This document shows positions 18,385 through 26,888 of a stretch of DNA of 64,000 nucleotides, one piece after another. Numbering within the stretch: position 1 is the first letter of the stretch; each line of letters begins with the position of its first letter. The translations under genes were made by a program, and so were the position numbers. The DNA comes from Craurococcus roseus. Lineage in GTDB: Bacteria; Pseudomonadota; Alphaproteobacteria; Acetobacterales; Acetobacteraceae. The notes under the pieces are model-generated. The model saw only the letters and a list, made by a program, of their open reading frames with translations, did no database searches and was not told where the DNA came from. The stretch spans positions 62,001 to 126,000 of the forward strand of contig NZ_BAAAFZ010000011.1 of NCBI RefSeq assembly GCF_039523795.1. The letters run 5' to 3'.

Positions 18385-19515
18385 TCAGCCCCCGTAGACT
18401 TCGGTGAGTTCGGCGAGGAGGGACAGGATGCCGCGCGAGGCCACCCGGTCCTCCGGCGCCAGGCCGGCGCGGATGGAGGTCGCGCTCGGCACCTCGGCGA
18501 TGACCGTCACCGGCCGCGCGATGAAGCCCTCCGGCGTGCGCACGAAGACCCAGGACTGGCCGGCGTGCCGCACCACGGACCCGGCGGGCAGGCGCCATTG
18601 CGGCGTGCCGTTCGGCTGCAGCGCGACGCTGGCGCTCACCACCTGCCCCGGCCGCAGCGAGTCGGTGCCCGCCCCCACCTCCACCGTGGCCGTGACGGAT
18701 TGCGTCGCGGCGTCCACGCTGCGGCCGAGGCGGATCACCTCGCCCATCGCCGTGGTGCCGGGCACGCTGACGCGGGTGCCGGGCTCGATGGCGCGCGCCT
18801 GCTGCAACGGTACCTGGAGGTTGATCCAGAGCGGGTCGAGCTGGGCGACGCTGAAGAGCGGCGCCGAGGCCGCGACGCGCTCGCCGGGGCTCACCCGCAG
18901 TTCCAGCACCACCCCGTCCCGCGGCGCGCTGACTGTGAGCGACGCCGCGATCTGCCGCTTTTCGCGCAGGGTCCGGGCGTCCTCCTCGGCCATGCCGAGC
19001 AGGGTGAGCATCTGCTCCCGCTCCGCCAAGGTGGTGCGGGCGTACTCGTACTCCGCGCGGGTCGTCAGGAGGCGGCGCTCGGCGATGATCCTTTCCCGGG
19101 CCAGTTGCTCGTCGCGCTTCAATCGTTCCTCAGCGAGTTGCTCGGCCGCGAGCGCCTGGAGGTAGGTCCGTTGAACTTCCAGGAGGTCGGTGCTGCGCAG
19201 GCGCGCTATCGGCTGACCCGCGTGCACCACCTCGTTGGGCCCCACCAGCACCGCCTCGACCAGCCCGGCGGCGGGCGCTGCCACCACCAGGAGTTGCTGC
19301 GGCGGGACGACGACGGTGCCGGGCAGCACCGTTTGCGCGGTGCCGGCTTCCGGCTCCACGCGCGCCAACTCGATGCCGGCGGCGCGCATCTGCCGTTCGT
19401 CCATGCGGATCGGGACGTCCTTCTCGGCCGCGGGCGCCGGGAAGGGCGCGGCGGAAAGGAGCAACGCGGCCAAGGCCGCCCATAGCGCAGGCGCGAACCG
19501 AGAACGATCAGGCAC
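18385..19515 (-). CDS. RND periplasmic adaptor (membrane fusion protein, CzcB-like)
   Basis: Starting at GTG 19515, with a good GGGAGG at 19525-19530, the protein has 376 residues: a signal peptide (ALWAALAALLLSAAPFPAPAA), a lipoyl/barrel-sandwich half-motif (VVAAPAAGLVEAVLVGPNEVVHAGQPI), a coiled-coil hairpin with many Glu/Arg (EQLAEERLKRDEQLARE), the second half-motif (TVSAPRDGVVLELRVSPGERV) and beta-barrel domains. It bridges the inner-membrane pump to the TolC-like channel. It is the first gene of the three-gene efflux operon, divergent from a dehydrogenase gene across 238 bases that presumably contain both promoters. No metal-binding His cluster is obvious. Confidence 0.9.
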   Translation of the reverse strand: MPDRSRFAPALWAALAALLLSAAPFPAPAAEKDVPIRMDERQMRAAGIELARVEPEAGTAQTVLPGTVVVPPQQLLVVAAPAAGLVEAVLVGPNEVVHAGQPIARLRSTDLLEVQRTYLQALAAEQLAEERLKRDEQLARERIIAERRLLTTRAEYEYARTTLAEREQMLTLLGMAEEDARTLREKRQIAASLTVSAPRDGVVLELRVSPGERVAASAPLFSVAQLDPLWINLQVPLQQARAIEPGTRVSVPGTTAMGEVIRLGRSVDAATQSVTATVEVGAGTDSLRPGQVVSASVALQPNGTPQWRLPAGSVVRHAGQSWVFVRTPEGFIARPVTVIAEVPSATSIRAGLAPEDRVASRGILSLLAELTEVYGG

Positions 19516-19753
19516 GGATGAGCACCTCCCGAAAGGAGCCGAGGGGGGGGGAGACGCATGGCTCAGCGCCCGGACGACGCGCAATGCCGAACCGGGCTGC
19601 GCGCTCGGCTCAACAGCGCCCTCGGGGATGGGGCATGCCGCCTTGTGGCGGACTTCCGCGCCGGCCGATCTGGCGCAACATTGACCGAGGCTCCCCTTCT
19701 TTCAACCCCCGGCGGCATCGCCTAGGGATCACACCACCGTCGAGGAGACCGCC

Positions 19754-20503
19754 ATGATCGTTTTCGTCACCGGGGCCACCGCCGGCTTCGGCCTCGCCAT
19801 CGCCCGCCGCTTCGCCGCCGACGGCGCGCGCGTGGTCGCCGCCGGCAGGCGGCGCGACCGGCTGGACGCGCTGGCGGCCGAACTCGGGAAGGACCGCGCG
19901 CACGCCCTGCCGCTCGACGTGTCGGACCGGGACGCCGTGGCCGCGGCGGTCGCCTCCTTGCCGGGCGACTTCGCCGCGGTGGACGTGCTGGTGAACAACG
20001 CCGGCCTCGCCCGCGGCCTGGAGCCGGCCCAGAACGCCGACCTCGACGACTGGGACGCCATGGTGGACACCAACGTCAAAGGGCTGATGTACGTCACGCG
20101 CGCCCTGCTGCCGGGCATGGTGGAGCGGAACGCCGGGCACGTGGTCAACATCGGTTCCACCGCCGCCGAATGGCCCTACCCCGGCGGCAACGTCTACGGC
20201 GCCACCAAGGCGTTCGTCCGCCAGTTCAGCCTCAACCTCCGCGCCGACCTATGGGGCACCAAGGTGCGGGTCACGGACGTCGAGCCGGGCCTGGTCGGCG
20301 GCACCGAGTTCTCCAGCGTCCGCTTCAAGGGCGACGACGCCAAGGCCGCCGGCGTCTACCAGGGCACCGAGGCGCTGACGCCGGACGACATCGCCGACGC
20401 CGTGCATTGGGTGGCGACGCGACCGGCGCGGGTGAACGTCAACACGCTCCAGGTCATGCCCGTGTCGCAGAGCTTCGCGCCACTCCGCATCCACCGGGAG
20501 TAG
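19754..20503 (+). CDS. ydfG: YdfG-type SDR: NADP 3-hydroxy acid / malonic semialdehyde dehydrogenase
   Basis: A 249-residue short-chain dehydrogenase that tracks E. coli YdfG: VFVTGATAGFGLAIARRF (NADP-binding TGxxxGxG), VLVNNAGLARGLEPA, HVVNIGSTAAEWPYPGG, YGATKAFVRQFSLNLRADL (catalytic Tyr and Lys) and EPGLVGGTEFSSVRFKG. YdfG oxidises L-serine, L-allo-threonine and 3-hydroxy acids and reduces malonic semialdehyde. GAGGAG precedes the ATG with a six-base gap. The P450 gene begins two bases after its stop, so the two are probably one transcript, although no pathway link between them is known. Confidence 0.9.
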   Translation: MIVFVTGATAGFGLAIARRFAADGARVVAAGRRRDRLDALAAELGKDRAHALPLDVSDRDAVAAAVASLPGDFAAVDVLVNNAGLARGLEPAQNADLDDWDAMVDTNVKGLMYVTRALLPGMVERNAGHVVNIGSTAAEWPYPGGNVYGATKAFVRQFSLNLRADLWGTKVRVTDVEPGLVGGTEFSSVRFKGDDAKAAGVYQGTEALTPDDIADAVHWVATRPARVNVNTLQVMPVSQSFAPLRIHRE

Positions 20504-20505
20504 CC

Positions 20506-21846
20506 TTGGACGGCTTCGTCCCGCCCTTCCCGCCCCGGCACACCGGCCGCCTGCCGCTGCCGGAGCTGCTGCGGCGGGCACGGCGCAACTTCCTCGAAGT
20601 CTGGTCCGCCGACCAGTTCGCGCAGGAGGCGATCTCCACCCGCGTCCTGGCGCAACCGATCCTGGTCTGCAACAGCCCTGCCACCGTGCAGGCCGCGTTC
20701 ATCGACGAGGCCGCGGCGCTGGAGCGCAAGAGCCCGCAGATGCGCCACGCGCTGGAACCGCTCCTGGGCGACGGCCTGTTCATCTCGGACGGGCTGGTGT
20801 GGCGCGAGCGGCGGCGCGCGGTGGCGCCCGTCACCCACGCCTCGCGCCTCGCCGAACTCGCGCCGGCCATGTCGGTGGCGGCGGCGGAGCGCGCCGAAGC
20901 CTGGGCCGCGCTGCCTCCCGGCGCGCCGGTGGACATGCTGGCGCAGATGGCCGAGCTGGCGGCAGAGGTCATCTGCCGCACCCTGTTCGGCCGCCGCCTC
21001 GGCGCGGACGCGGCGCGCGAGGTGGTGTCGGCCTTCGCCCGCTACCAGGCCGTCGTGCCGCAGATCGACGCGCTCTCGCTGCTCGGCCTGCCGGATTGGC
21101 TGCCGCGCCCGCGCCCCTGGCGTCTGCGGGCGGAGGTGCGGCGCATCCACGCGGTGGTGGACCGCCTCATCGCCGCCGTCATGGCCGGGCGCGACGACGG
21201 GCTCTCGGTGGTCGGCGCCATGGCCGCCGCGGGCATGGACGCCGCGGCCTGCCGCAACGAAACCGCGACGCTGTTCATGGCCGGGCACGAGACCTCCGCC
21301 AATGCGATGGCCTGGGCATGGTTCCTGTTGTCGCAAGCGCCGGACGCCGCGGCGCGCCTGCGGGACGAGGCCGCGGCGGCACTCGGCGGACGCCCCGCGG
21401 CGTGGGAAGACCTGCCGCGCCTGCCCTTCGCGCGCGCGGTGGTAGAAGAAACGCTGCGGCTCTACCCGCCCGTGCCGCTGCTGGCGCGCACCGCGTCGGC
21501 ACCGGTGGACATCGCCGGCCACGCCGTGCCACGCGGCGGGATCGTGCTCGCCGTGCCGTGGCTCCTGCACCGCAACCCGCGCCTGTGGGACAGGCCCGAC
21601 CACTTCCTGCCGGAGCGCTTCCTCGCCGGACGGCCGGTGCGCCACGCCTACATCCCGTTCAGCCTCGGCCCGCGCGTCTGCACCGGTGCGCAATTCGCGC
21701 TCGCCGAAACGGTGATCTGCCTGTCCACCCTCGCGCAGCGCTTCGCCCCGCGCCTCGCGCCCGACGCGCGCGTCGCGCCAGTCTGCCGGTTGACGCTCCG
21801 ACCGGGCGAAGCGCTGCCGATGCTGCTGGACCGCGCCCCCGCCTGA
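20506..21846 (+). CDS. Cytochrome P450
   Basis: A 446-residue P450 starting most likely at TTG 20506, five bases after GGGAG and two bases after the ydfG stop. The I-helix oxygen-activation motif is AGHETS (residues 259-264), the K-helix ExxR is EETLR (314-318), and the heme-thiolate loop is FSLGPRVCTG (385-394) with Cys392 as axial ligand. No reductase or ferredoxin domain is fused and none lies nearby, so electron partners come from elsewhere. It belongs to the soluble bacterial monooxygenases related to CYP fatty-acid or alkane hydroxylases; the substrate is unknown. Other start codons cannot be excluded. Confidence 0.85.
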   Translation: MDGFVPPFPPRHTGRLPLPELLRRARRNFLEVWSADQFAQEAISTRVLAQPILVCNSPATVQAAFIDEAAALERKSPQMRHALEPLLGDGLFISDGLVWRERRRAVAPVTHASRLAELAPAMSVAAAERAEAWAALPPGAPVDMLAQMAELAAEVICRTLFGRRLGADAAREVVSAFARYQAVVPQIDALSLLGLPDWLPRPRPWRLRAEVRRIHAVVDRLIAAVMAGRDDGLSVVGAMAAAGMDAAACRNETATLFMAGHETSANAMAWAWFLLSQAPDAAARLRDEAAAALGGRPAAWEDLPRLPFARAVVEETLRLYPPVPLLARTASAPVDIAGHAVPRGGIVLAVPWLLHRNPRLWDRPDHFLPERFLAGRPVRHAYIPFSLGPRVCTGAQFALAETVICLSTLAQRFAPRLAPDARVAPVCRLTLRPGEALPMLLDRAPA

Positions 21847-21858
21847 GCGCGCCGCTCA
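21844..21858. terminator. Small hairpin spanning both convergent stop codons
   Basis: TGAGCG (21844-21849) pairs perfectly with CGCTCA (21853-21858) around a three-base loop. The two arms contain the stop codon of the P450 gene and, on the other strand, that of the ThDP enzyme gene. It is short and lacks a T-run, so terminator function is only a possibility. Confidence 0.3.
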
Positions 21859-23595
21859 GACCGGCCGGTCGCCCTTCTCCACGGTGAGGGTGCGGCTGTC
21901 CACGCCCGGCAGCATCTTCGCCGGGTCGCGCGTGACGACCACGTCCACCACCGTCGGCGTGTCGGTGTTCGCCAGCCCCTCCCGCACCGCGTCCGCGATG
22001 CGCCCCGGGTCCTCCACGCGGATGCCGCGGCAACCCATGGCGTTGGCGATGGCCGCGTAGTCCATCTCCACCAGGTCCGAGGACTGGTACTTCCCCTCGC
22101 CGTACACCGCGTGCTGCAACGCCTTCACGTAGCCGCTCGCCGCGTTGTTCACCACGAACACCACGCACGCCGCGCCGACCCGCCGCGCGGTTTCCAGGTC
22201 GCCCAGCGTCATGTTGAAGCCGCCGTCGCCCGTCAGCGCCGCCACGCGCCGCTTCGGCCCGACGCCGAGCTGCGCGCCGATCGCGCCCGGCAGCCCGTAG
22301 CCGATGGAGGCGAAGCCGCGGTCCGGCACGTAGTGCCGCCCGGCGCGCTTCGTCTCGTAGAGCAGCCCGGTCCAGTGGCCCGCGAAGCCGCCGTCCGCCA
22401 CCAGCACGCCGTCCTCCGGCATCAGGCGGTTCAGCTCCGCGATGAGCCGCGCGAGGTTGATCGGCCGCTCCGCGCTTTCCAGCCGGTCGCGCGCGCCCTC
22501 GCGCCAATGCGCCATGCGCGGGGCCACGGAGGCGGCCCAGGCGGCGCGGCCGTGGCGCTCGCCCGCCAGCGCGTCCGAAAGGTCGTCCAGCCCCGCCGTG
22601 ATGTCGCCCCACAGCGCCACGTCGCAGCGGCTGGTGCGCCCGAACTCCTCGGCCAGCATGTCGAGATGGACGACGGGCACGCCTTCGGGCAGCAATTGGA
22701 ACCGCTTGGTGGCTATCTCGCCCAGCTTGCAGCCCGCCACGACGAGCAGGTCGCTTTCCGCGATCATGTCGTTGGCGATGCGGCTGTAGCGCCCGAACAG
22801 CCCCGCGTTCAACGGGTGCGAGCAGGCCAGCGCCCCCTTGCCGCCGATGGTGTGCGCCAGCGGTATCGCCTGCCCCTCGACGAGCCGCGCGCAGGCCGCG
22901 TAGCCCGCGCCGAGGTGGACCCCGCCGCCCACCAGCAGCATCGGCCGCTCCGCGCGCGCGACCATGGCCGCCGCGCGCGCCACCTCCGCCGCGTCCGGCC
23001 GGGCGCGCAGCGCCGGGACGCGGGTGGTGCGCTCCGGCACCTCGAACTCGGCGGGCGAGAACCCGTGCTCGCCGTGCGCCACGTCCTCCGGCACCGCCAG
23101 CACCACCGGGCCGGGCCGCCCCGCCGTCGCCACCGCCAGCGCGCGGCGGAGCAGCTCCGGCACGCGCCGCACGCTTTCGACGCGGATCAGCTCCTTGGCG
23201 GCGGGCCGCAGGATCTCCGTCTGCCGCGCCTCCTGGGTCATGTTCTTCCAGGCGTGGTCGCGGTTGGCGTCGCCCACGATGGCCACCAGCGGCACGCCGG
23301 CGTTCAGGCTCTCCACCAGCGCCGTGGTCAGGTTGGTCGCGCCCGGCCCGAGCGTCGCGTCGCAGAAGCCCACCCGGTTCGTCACCCGCGCGTAGGCGTC
23401 CGCCGCGAAGGCGCCGGTGCGCTCGTCGTTGATGAGCGTGTGCCTGAGGCCCAGCGCCCGGCACGCCTCGTAGAAGGGCAGGAGCTGGAAGCCGCCCATG
23501 CCGAACACCGGCCCGGCGCCGGCCGCCTGGAGCATCCGCGCCAGGGCCTCGCCGCCCGTCATGCGGACGGGGGCCGAGTTGGTCGCGTCGGTCAT
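21856..23595 (-). CDS. Thiamine-diphosphate-dependent enzyme (acetolactate synthase large-subunit-like)
   Basis: A 579-residue three-domain ThDP enzyme. The Pyr domain holds the catalytic Glu in INDERTGAFAADAYAR (Glu58) and GPGATNLTTALVESLNAGVP; the middle domain has RPMLLVGGGVHLG; the PP domain shows the GDGGFNMTLGDLE...VNN metal/ThDP signature. This family includes acetolactate synthases, sulfoacetaldehyde acetyltransferase, benzoylformate decarboxylase and phosphonopyruvate decarboxylases, so the substrate (a 2-oxo acid) is not fixed. Its ATG overlaps the stop of the upstream duplicated protein (ATGA), and both follow an oligopeptide-type ABC transporter, implying uptake and cleavage of an imported compound. 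A longer upstream start is rejected because it would overlap the neighbouring gene by over 370 bases. Confidence 0.85.
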   Translation of the reverse strand: MTDATNSAPVRMTGGEALARMLQAAGAGPVFGMGGFQLLPFYEACRALGLRHTLINDERTGAFAADAYARVTNRVGFCDATLGPGATNLTTALVESLNAGVPLVAIVGDANRDHAWKNMTQEARQTEILRPAAKELIRVESVRRVPELLRRALAVATAGRPGPVVLAVPEDVAHGEHGFSPAEFEVPERTTRVPALRARPDAAEVARAAAMVARAERPMLLVGGGVHLGAGYAACARLVEGQAIPLAHTIGGKGALACSHPLNAGLFGRYSRIANDMIAESDLLVVAGCKLGEIATKRFQLLPEGVPVVHLDMLAEEFGRTSRCDVALWGDITAGLDDLSDALAGERHGRAAWAASVAPRMAHWREGARDRLESAERPINLARLIAELNRLMPEDGVLVADGGFAGHWTGLLYETKRAGRHYVPDRGFASIGYGLPGAIGAQLGVGPKRRVAALTGDGGFNMTLGDLETARRVGAACVVFVVNNAASGYVKALQHAVYGEGKYQSSDLVEMDYAAIANAMGCRGIRVEDPGRIADAVREGLANTDTPTVVDVVVTRDPAKMLPGVDSRTLTVEKGDRPV

Positions 23596-24425
23596 GCCCG
23601 GTGCCTCTCCCCCCGAGCGGCCGCGAGCAGCGACAAGGCGGCGGGCGCGCCCATGCCCTCCAGCAGGCCCAGGCGCGCCGCCGCGGCGTTCACCCGGCTC
23701 AACACCCCGTCCGCCGCCGTGCTGCGCCCGTCGCCGATGCGCGCGCTGGCGGCGGAGACCGTCGCGGCCGCGACCCCCCGCGCGTCGAGCGCCGGCAGCC
23801 GCGTGGCGCCCGGCCCGGCGGGGCCGAGCCCGGCGTCGTTGAACAGCGCCGCGAAAACCTCGACCTTGGCCGCCGTCTCCGGCCGCCCGCCGAGGACGTT
23901 GCCGTGGCTGCCGATGGCGGCGACGGCGCCCCGGTCCGCCTCCTCGAGCAGCGAAGCGCTGTCCAGCGCCCACACCGGCGCGGCGCCGAAGCCCTCCAGC
24001 CGGAAGCGCGCCTCCCGCGCCGGCGGCGGCCGCGCCGCGGCAGGCGGGGCGCGTTCGAGCAGCAGCGCCGCCGCTTCCCGCACCGCCATGCCCGCGCGCA
24101 GGCCCAGCGCCTCGGCGGCGGCGTTGACGCGCGAAAGGACGCCGCGCGCGAAGCAGTCCGCGCCGTCGCCGATCACCGCGCTCCGGTGGTCGATGGCGGC
24201 GGCCGGCACCGCCAGCGCGTCGAGGTAGTGCAGTCCGGCGACGCCCGCGCCGTCCTTGCCGATGCCCGCGTCGTGCAGCACCGCGCCGCGCAGCCCGGCC
24301 TTGGCGCAGAGGTAGGCCGCGTAGACCCCGCCGTGCGAGGCGCCGACGCAGACGCGCCCGGCGGCGTCCGGCCCGAAGCGCGTGACGCTGTCCACCACCA
24401 ACGGGGCCTCGCCCTCCGCCGCCAT
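23592..24425 (-). CDS. Uncharacterised protein with an internal duplication, partner of the ThDP enzyme
   Basis: I do not recognise a characterised family. The 277 residues are two tandem copies of one module. The first (residues ~10-115) has VDSVTRFGPDAAGRVCVGASHGGVYAA, LHDAGIGKDGAGVAGLHYLDAL and AVIGDGADCFARGVLSRVNAAAEALGL. The second (~150-270) has LDSASLLEEADRGAVAAIGSHGNVLGG, FNDAGLGPAGPGATRLPALDARG and ARIGDGRSTAADGVLSRVNAAAARLGL. The alternating V/A/I strands followed by GSHGG and NDAG loops suggest an alpha/beta (Rossmann-like) fold with a possible active site between modules. GGGGAG precedes the ATG, four bases after the ABC ATPase stop. Tight coupling to the ThDP gene suggests a shared pathway, perhaps as a subunit. 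Confidence 0.6.
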   Translation of the reverse strand: MAAEGEAPLVVDSVTRFGPDAAGRVCVGASHGGVYAAYLCAKAGLRGAVLHDAGIGKDGAGVAGLHYLDALAVPAAAIDHRSAVIGDGADCFARGVLSRVNAAAEALGLRAGMAVREAAALLLERAPPAAARPPPAREARFRLEGFGAAPVWALDSASLLEEADRGAVAAIGSHGNVLGGRPETAAKVEVFAALFNDAGLGPAGPGATRLPALDARGVAAATVSAASARIGDGRSTAADGVLSRVNAAAARLGLLEGMGAPAALSLLAAARGERHRA

Positions 24426-24429
24426 CGCT

Positions 24430-26061
24430 TCACTCCCCTGCGGGGGAGAGCATAGGCGCCGGTCGGCCCCCGCCCAAGCCCGGCGCCTCGCGCCCCGGCA
24501 CCGCCGCCAGCAGGCTCCGCGTGTAGCCGTGCCGAGGGTCGGCGAAGACGGAGGCGACCGGCCCCGCTTCCACCACCGCGCCGTCCTTCATCACCGCCAC
24601 CTCGTCGCAGACCTGCGCCGCCACCCGCAGGTCGTGGGTGATGAACAGCGTGGACAGCCCGAGCCGCGCCCGCAGGTCGCGCAGCAGCTCCAGCACCTGC
24701 GCCTGCACCGAGACGTCGAGCGCCGACACCGGCTCGTCAGCCACCAGCACCTTCGGCCGCATGGCGAGCGCGCGGGCGATGCCGATGCGCTGGCGCTGCC
24801 CGCCGCTGAACTCGTGCGGGAAGCGCGACACCGCCGCCGGGTCCAGCCCCACCAATTCGAACAGTTCGCGCGCCCGCGCCGCCGCATCCGCCCGCGGCAC
24901 CCCGGCCGCCACCGGCCCTTGCGCCACCTGCTCGCCCGCGCGCCGCCGCGGGTTGAGCGAGGCGTATGGGTCCTGGAACACCATCTGGACCAGCTTCGCC
25001 GCCTCGGCCCGCGCCCGCGGCAGCGGCGCCCCGTCCACCAGGATCTCGCCGCCGTCCGGCGCCAGCAGCCCGACCACGCAGCGCGCCAGGGTGGACTTGC
25101 CCGACCCGCTCTCCCCCACCACGCCCAGCGTCGCGCCGCGCTTCAGCGTCACGGAAACCCCGTCGAGCGCCCGCGTCGCACGCCGGCGGCGGAACAGCCC
25201 GGCTGCGCCGTAGACCTTGGTGAGGCCCCGCACCTCCAACGCCGCCCCGCCCGCCTCCGCCCGTCGCACGGCAGGGGCGCGCAACGGCGGCACGGCCGCC
25301 AGCAGCCGCCGCGTGTACTCGTGCGCCGGGGCCTCCAGCACGCGCGACACCGGCCCTTCCTCCACCAGCAGCCCGTGCTGCATCACCGCCACGCGGTCGG
25401 CGATCTCCGCCACCACGCCGAAGTCATGGGTGATGAACAGCACCGCCGTCCCGCGCCGCCGCTGCAAGTCGCGGATCAGCGCCAGCACCTGCGCCTGGGT
25501 GGTCACGTCTAGCGCGGTGGTCGGCTCGTCGCAGATCAGGACTTCCGGTTCCAGCGCCAGCGCCATGGCGATCATCGCCCGCTGCCGCTGCCCGCCGGAC
25601 AGCTCGTGCGGAAAGGCGCGCAGCGCGCCCTCCGGGTCCGGCAGCGCCACCTCGCGCAGCGCCTCCACGCTCCGCGCCCGCACCTCGGCCGCCGGTAGGT
25701 CCGTGTGCGCGCGCCACATCTCGGCGAGCTGGTCGCCCACCGTCATCAGCGGGTTCAGCGCCGTCATCGGCTCCTGGAACACCATCGCCACCCGCCGGCC
25801 GCGCACCCGGCGCATCTCCTCCTCCGAGAGCGCCAGCAGGTCCGTCCCCGCGAGCAGGACGCGCCCCGCCTCCACCCGCAGCCCGGGCGCCAGCAGGCGC
25901 ATGGCGGCCATCGCCATCACCGACTTGCCCGACCCGCTCTCGCCCACCACGCACAGGATCTCGCCGGCGTCGAGCCGTAAGGACACGCCCCGCAGCGCGT
26001 GCGGCCGGTCCGCGCCCGGCGGCAGCGCGACCGTCAGCGCCTCGATGTCCAGCGCGCTCAA
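24430..26061 (-). CDS. Dipeptide/oligopeptide-type ABC transporter, fused DppD-DppF ATPase
   Basis: Two ABC ATPase domains in one chain of 543 residues. Domain 1 has Walker A GESGSGKS, signature LSGGQRQRAMIAMAL and Walker B VLICDEPTTALD; domain 2 has GESGSGKSTLARCVVGLL, FSGGQRQRIGIARAL and VLVADEPVSALDVS. This is the fused DppD/DppF organisation. The likely start is TTG 26061, whose bases overlap the TGA of the permease (TTGA), giving LSALDIEALTVAL at the N-terminus. It energises the two adjacent permeases. Every gene of the transporter is overlapping or nearly so, indicating one transcript. Confidence 0.9.
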   Translation of the reverse strand: MSALDIEALTVALPPGADRPHALRGVSLRLDAGEILCVVGESGSGKSVMAMAAMRLLAPGLRVEAGRVLLAGTDLLALSEEEMRRVRGRRVAMVFQEPMTALNPLMTVGDQLAEMWRAHTDLPAAEVRARSVEALREVALPDPEGALRAFPHELSGGQRQRAMIAMALALEPEVLICDEPTTALDVTTQAQVLALIRDLQRRRGTAVLFITHDFGVVAEIADRVAVMQHGLLVEEGPVSRVLEAPAHEYTRRLLAAVPPLRAPAVRRAEAGGAALEVRGLTKVYGAAGLFRRRRATRALDGVSVTLKRGATLGVVGESGSGKSTLARCVVGLLAPDGGEILVDGAPLPRARAEAAKLVQMVFQDPYASLNPRRRAGEQVAQGPVAAGVPRADAAARARELFELVGLDPAAVSRFPHEFSGGQRQRIGIARALAMRPKVLVADEPVSALDVSVQAQVLELLRDLRARLGLSTLFITHDLRVAAQVCDEVAVMKDGAVVEAGPVASVFADPRHGYTRSLLAAVPGREAPGLGGGRPAPMLSPAGE

Positions 26062-26888
26062 CGCCCGGCCAGCCGCGGGTTCAGCGCGTCGTTCAGCCCC
26101 TGCCCCACCAGCGACACGCCGAGGATGGTGAGCAGGATGGCGACGCCCGGGATAGCCGAGACGTACCACTCCGTCCGCAGCACGTTCCGCCCGAGCCCGA
26201 TCAGGTTGCCCCAGGAGGGCACGTTCGGGTCCGAGAGCTGGAGGAAGGACAGCGCGCTTTCCAGCAGGATGGAGACGGCCATCACCACGCTGGCGTAGAC
26301 CAGCACCGGCGGCAGCGCGTTGGGCAGCACCTCCCGCAGGATCAGGTGGGCGTCGCCGAGCCCTTGCAGCCGCGCCGCCTGCACGAACTCCCGCGTCCGG
26401 AGCGTCAGGAACTCGGCCCGCGTCAGCCGCGCCACAGGCGGCCAGGAGACGAGGCCGATGCCGACCGTGATGGTCCGCAGGTCGGAGCCGAACACCGCCA
26501 CCAGCAGCAGGAGCAGCAGGAAGTTGGGCAGAGTCTGGAACGCCTCAGTCACCCGCATCAGCGCCGTGTCGGCCGCGCCGCCGTAGAAGCCTGCGAGCGC
26601 CCCCACCGCGATGCCGATCGCCACCGCGATCAGCGTCGCCGCGAAGCCGATCAGCAAGGACACGCGCGCCCCGTGGAAGATCTGCGCCGCGATGTCCCGC
26701 CCGGACGGGTCTGTGCCGAGCGGGAAGCGCGGGTTGTCGCCCGGCCATTGCAGCGGCCGCCCGGCGAGGCCGAGCGGGTCGTCCGGGTAGAGAAGCGGCG
26801 CCAGCAGCCCCATCGCCGCCACCGCCAGCACCAGCAGCGCGCCGAGCACCGCTGTCGGGCTGCGGAGGTACAGGCGCCAAGGATTCAT
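26058..26888 (-). CDS. ABC transporter permease (DppC-like)
   Basis: A 276-residue inner-membrane permease. It opens with the short cytoplasmic part MNPWRLYLRSPTAVLGALLVL typical of DppC proteins and contains the N-terminal OppC segment FPLGTDPSGRDIAAQIFHGARVSL. The EAA loop that docks on the ATPase is REFVQAARLQGLGDAHLILREVLPN (family consensus EAAxxxGxxxxxIxxxHxLPN). Six membrane helices are expected. The ATG overlaps the stop of the DppB-like gene as ATGA. With DppB it forms the translocation pore. Confidence 0.92.
   Translation of the reverse strand: MNPWRLYLRSPTAVLGALLVLAVAAMGLLAPLLYPDDPLGLAGRPLQWPGDNPRFPLGTDPSGRDIAAQIFHGARVSLLIGFAATLIAVAIGIAVGALAGFYGGAADTALMRVTEAFQTLPNFLLLLLLVAVFGSDLRTITVGIGLVSWPPVARLTRAEFLTLRTREFVQAARLQGLGDAHLILREVLPNALPPVLVYASVVMAVSILLESALSFLQLSDPNVPSWGNLIGLGRNVLRTEWYVSAIPGVAILLTILGVSLVGQGLNDALNPRLAGR

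Noticed and set aside
15243..19515. Assigning the RND operon to a single metal (cadmium/zinc/cobalt)
   Set aside because: The helix-4 motif is not the classic CzcA DFG pattern, and no metal regulator or His-rich partner is present.
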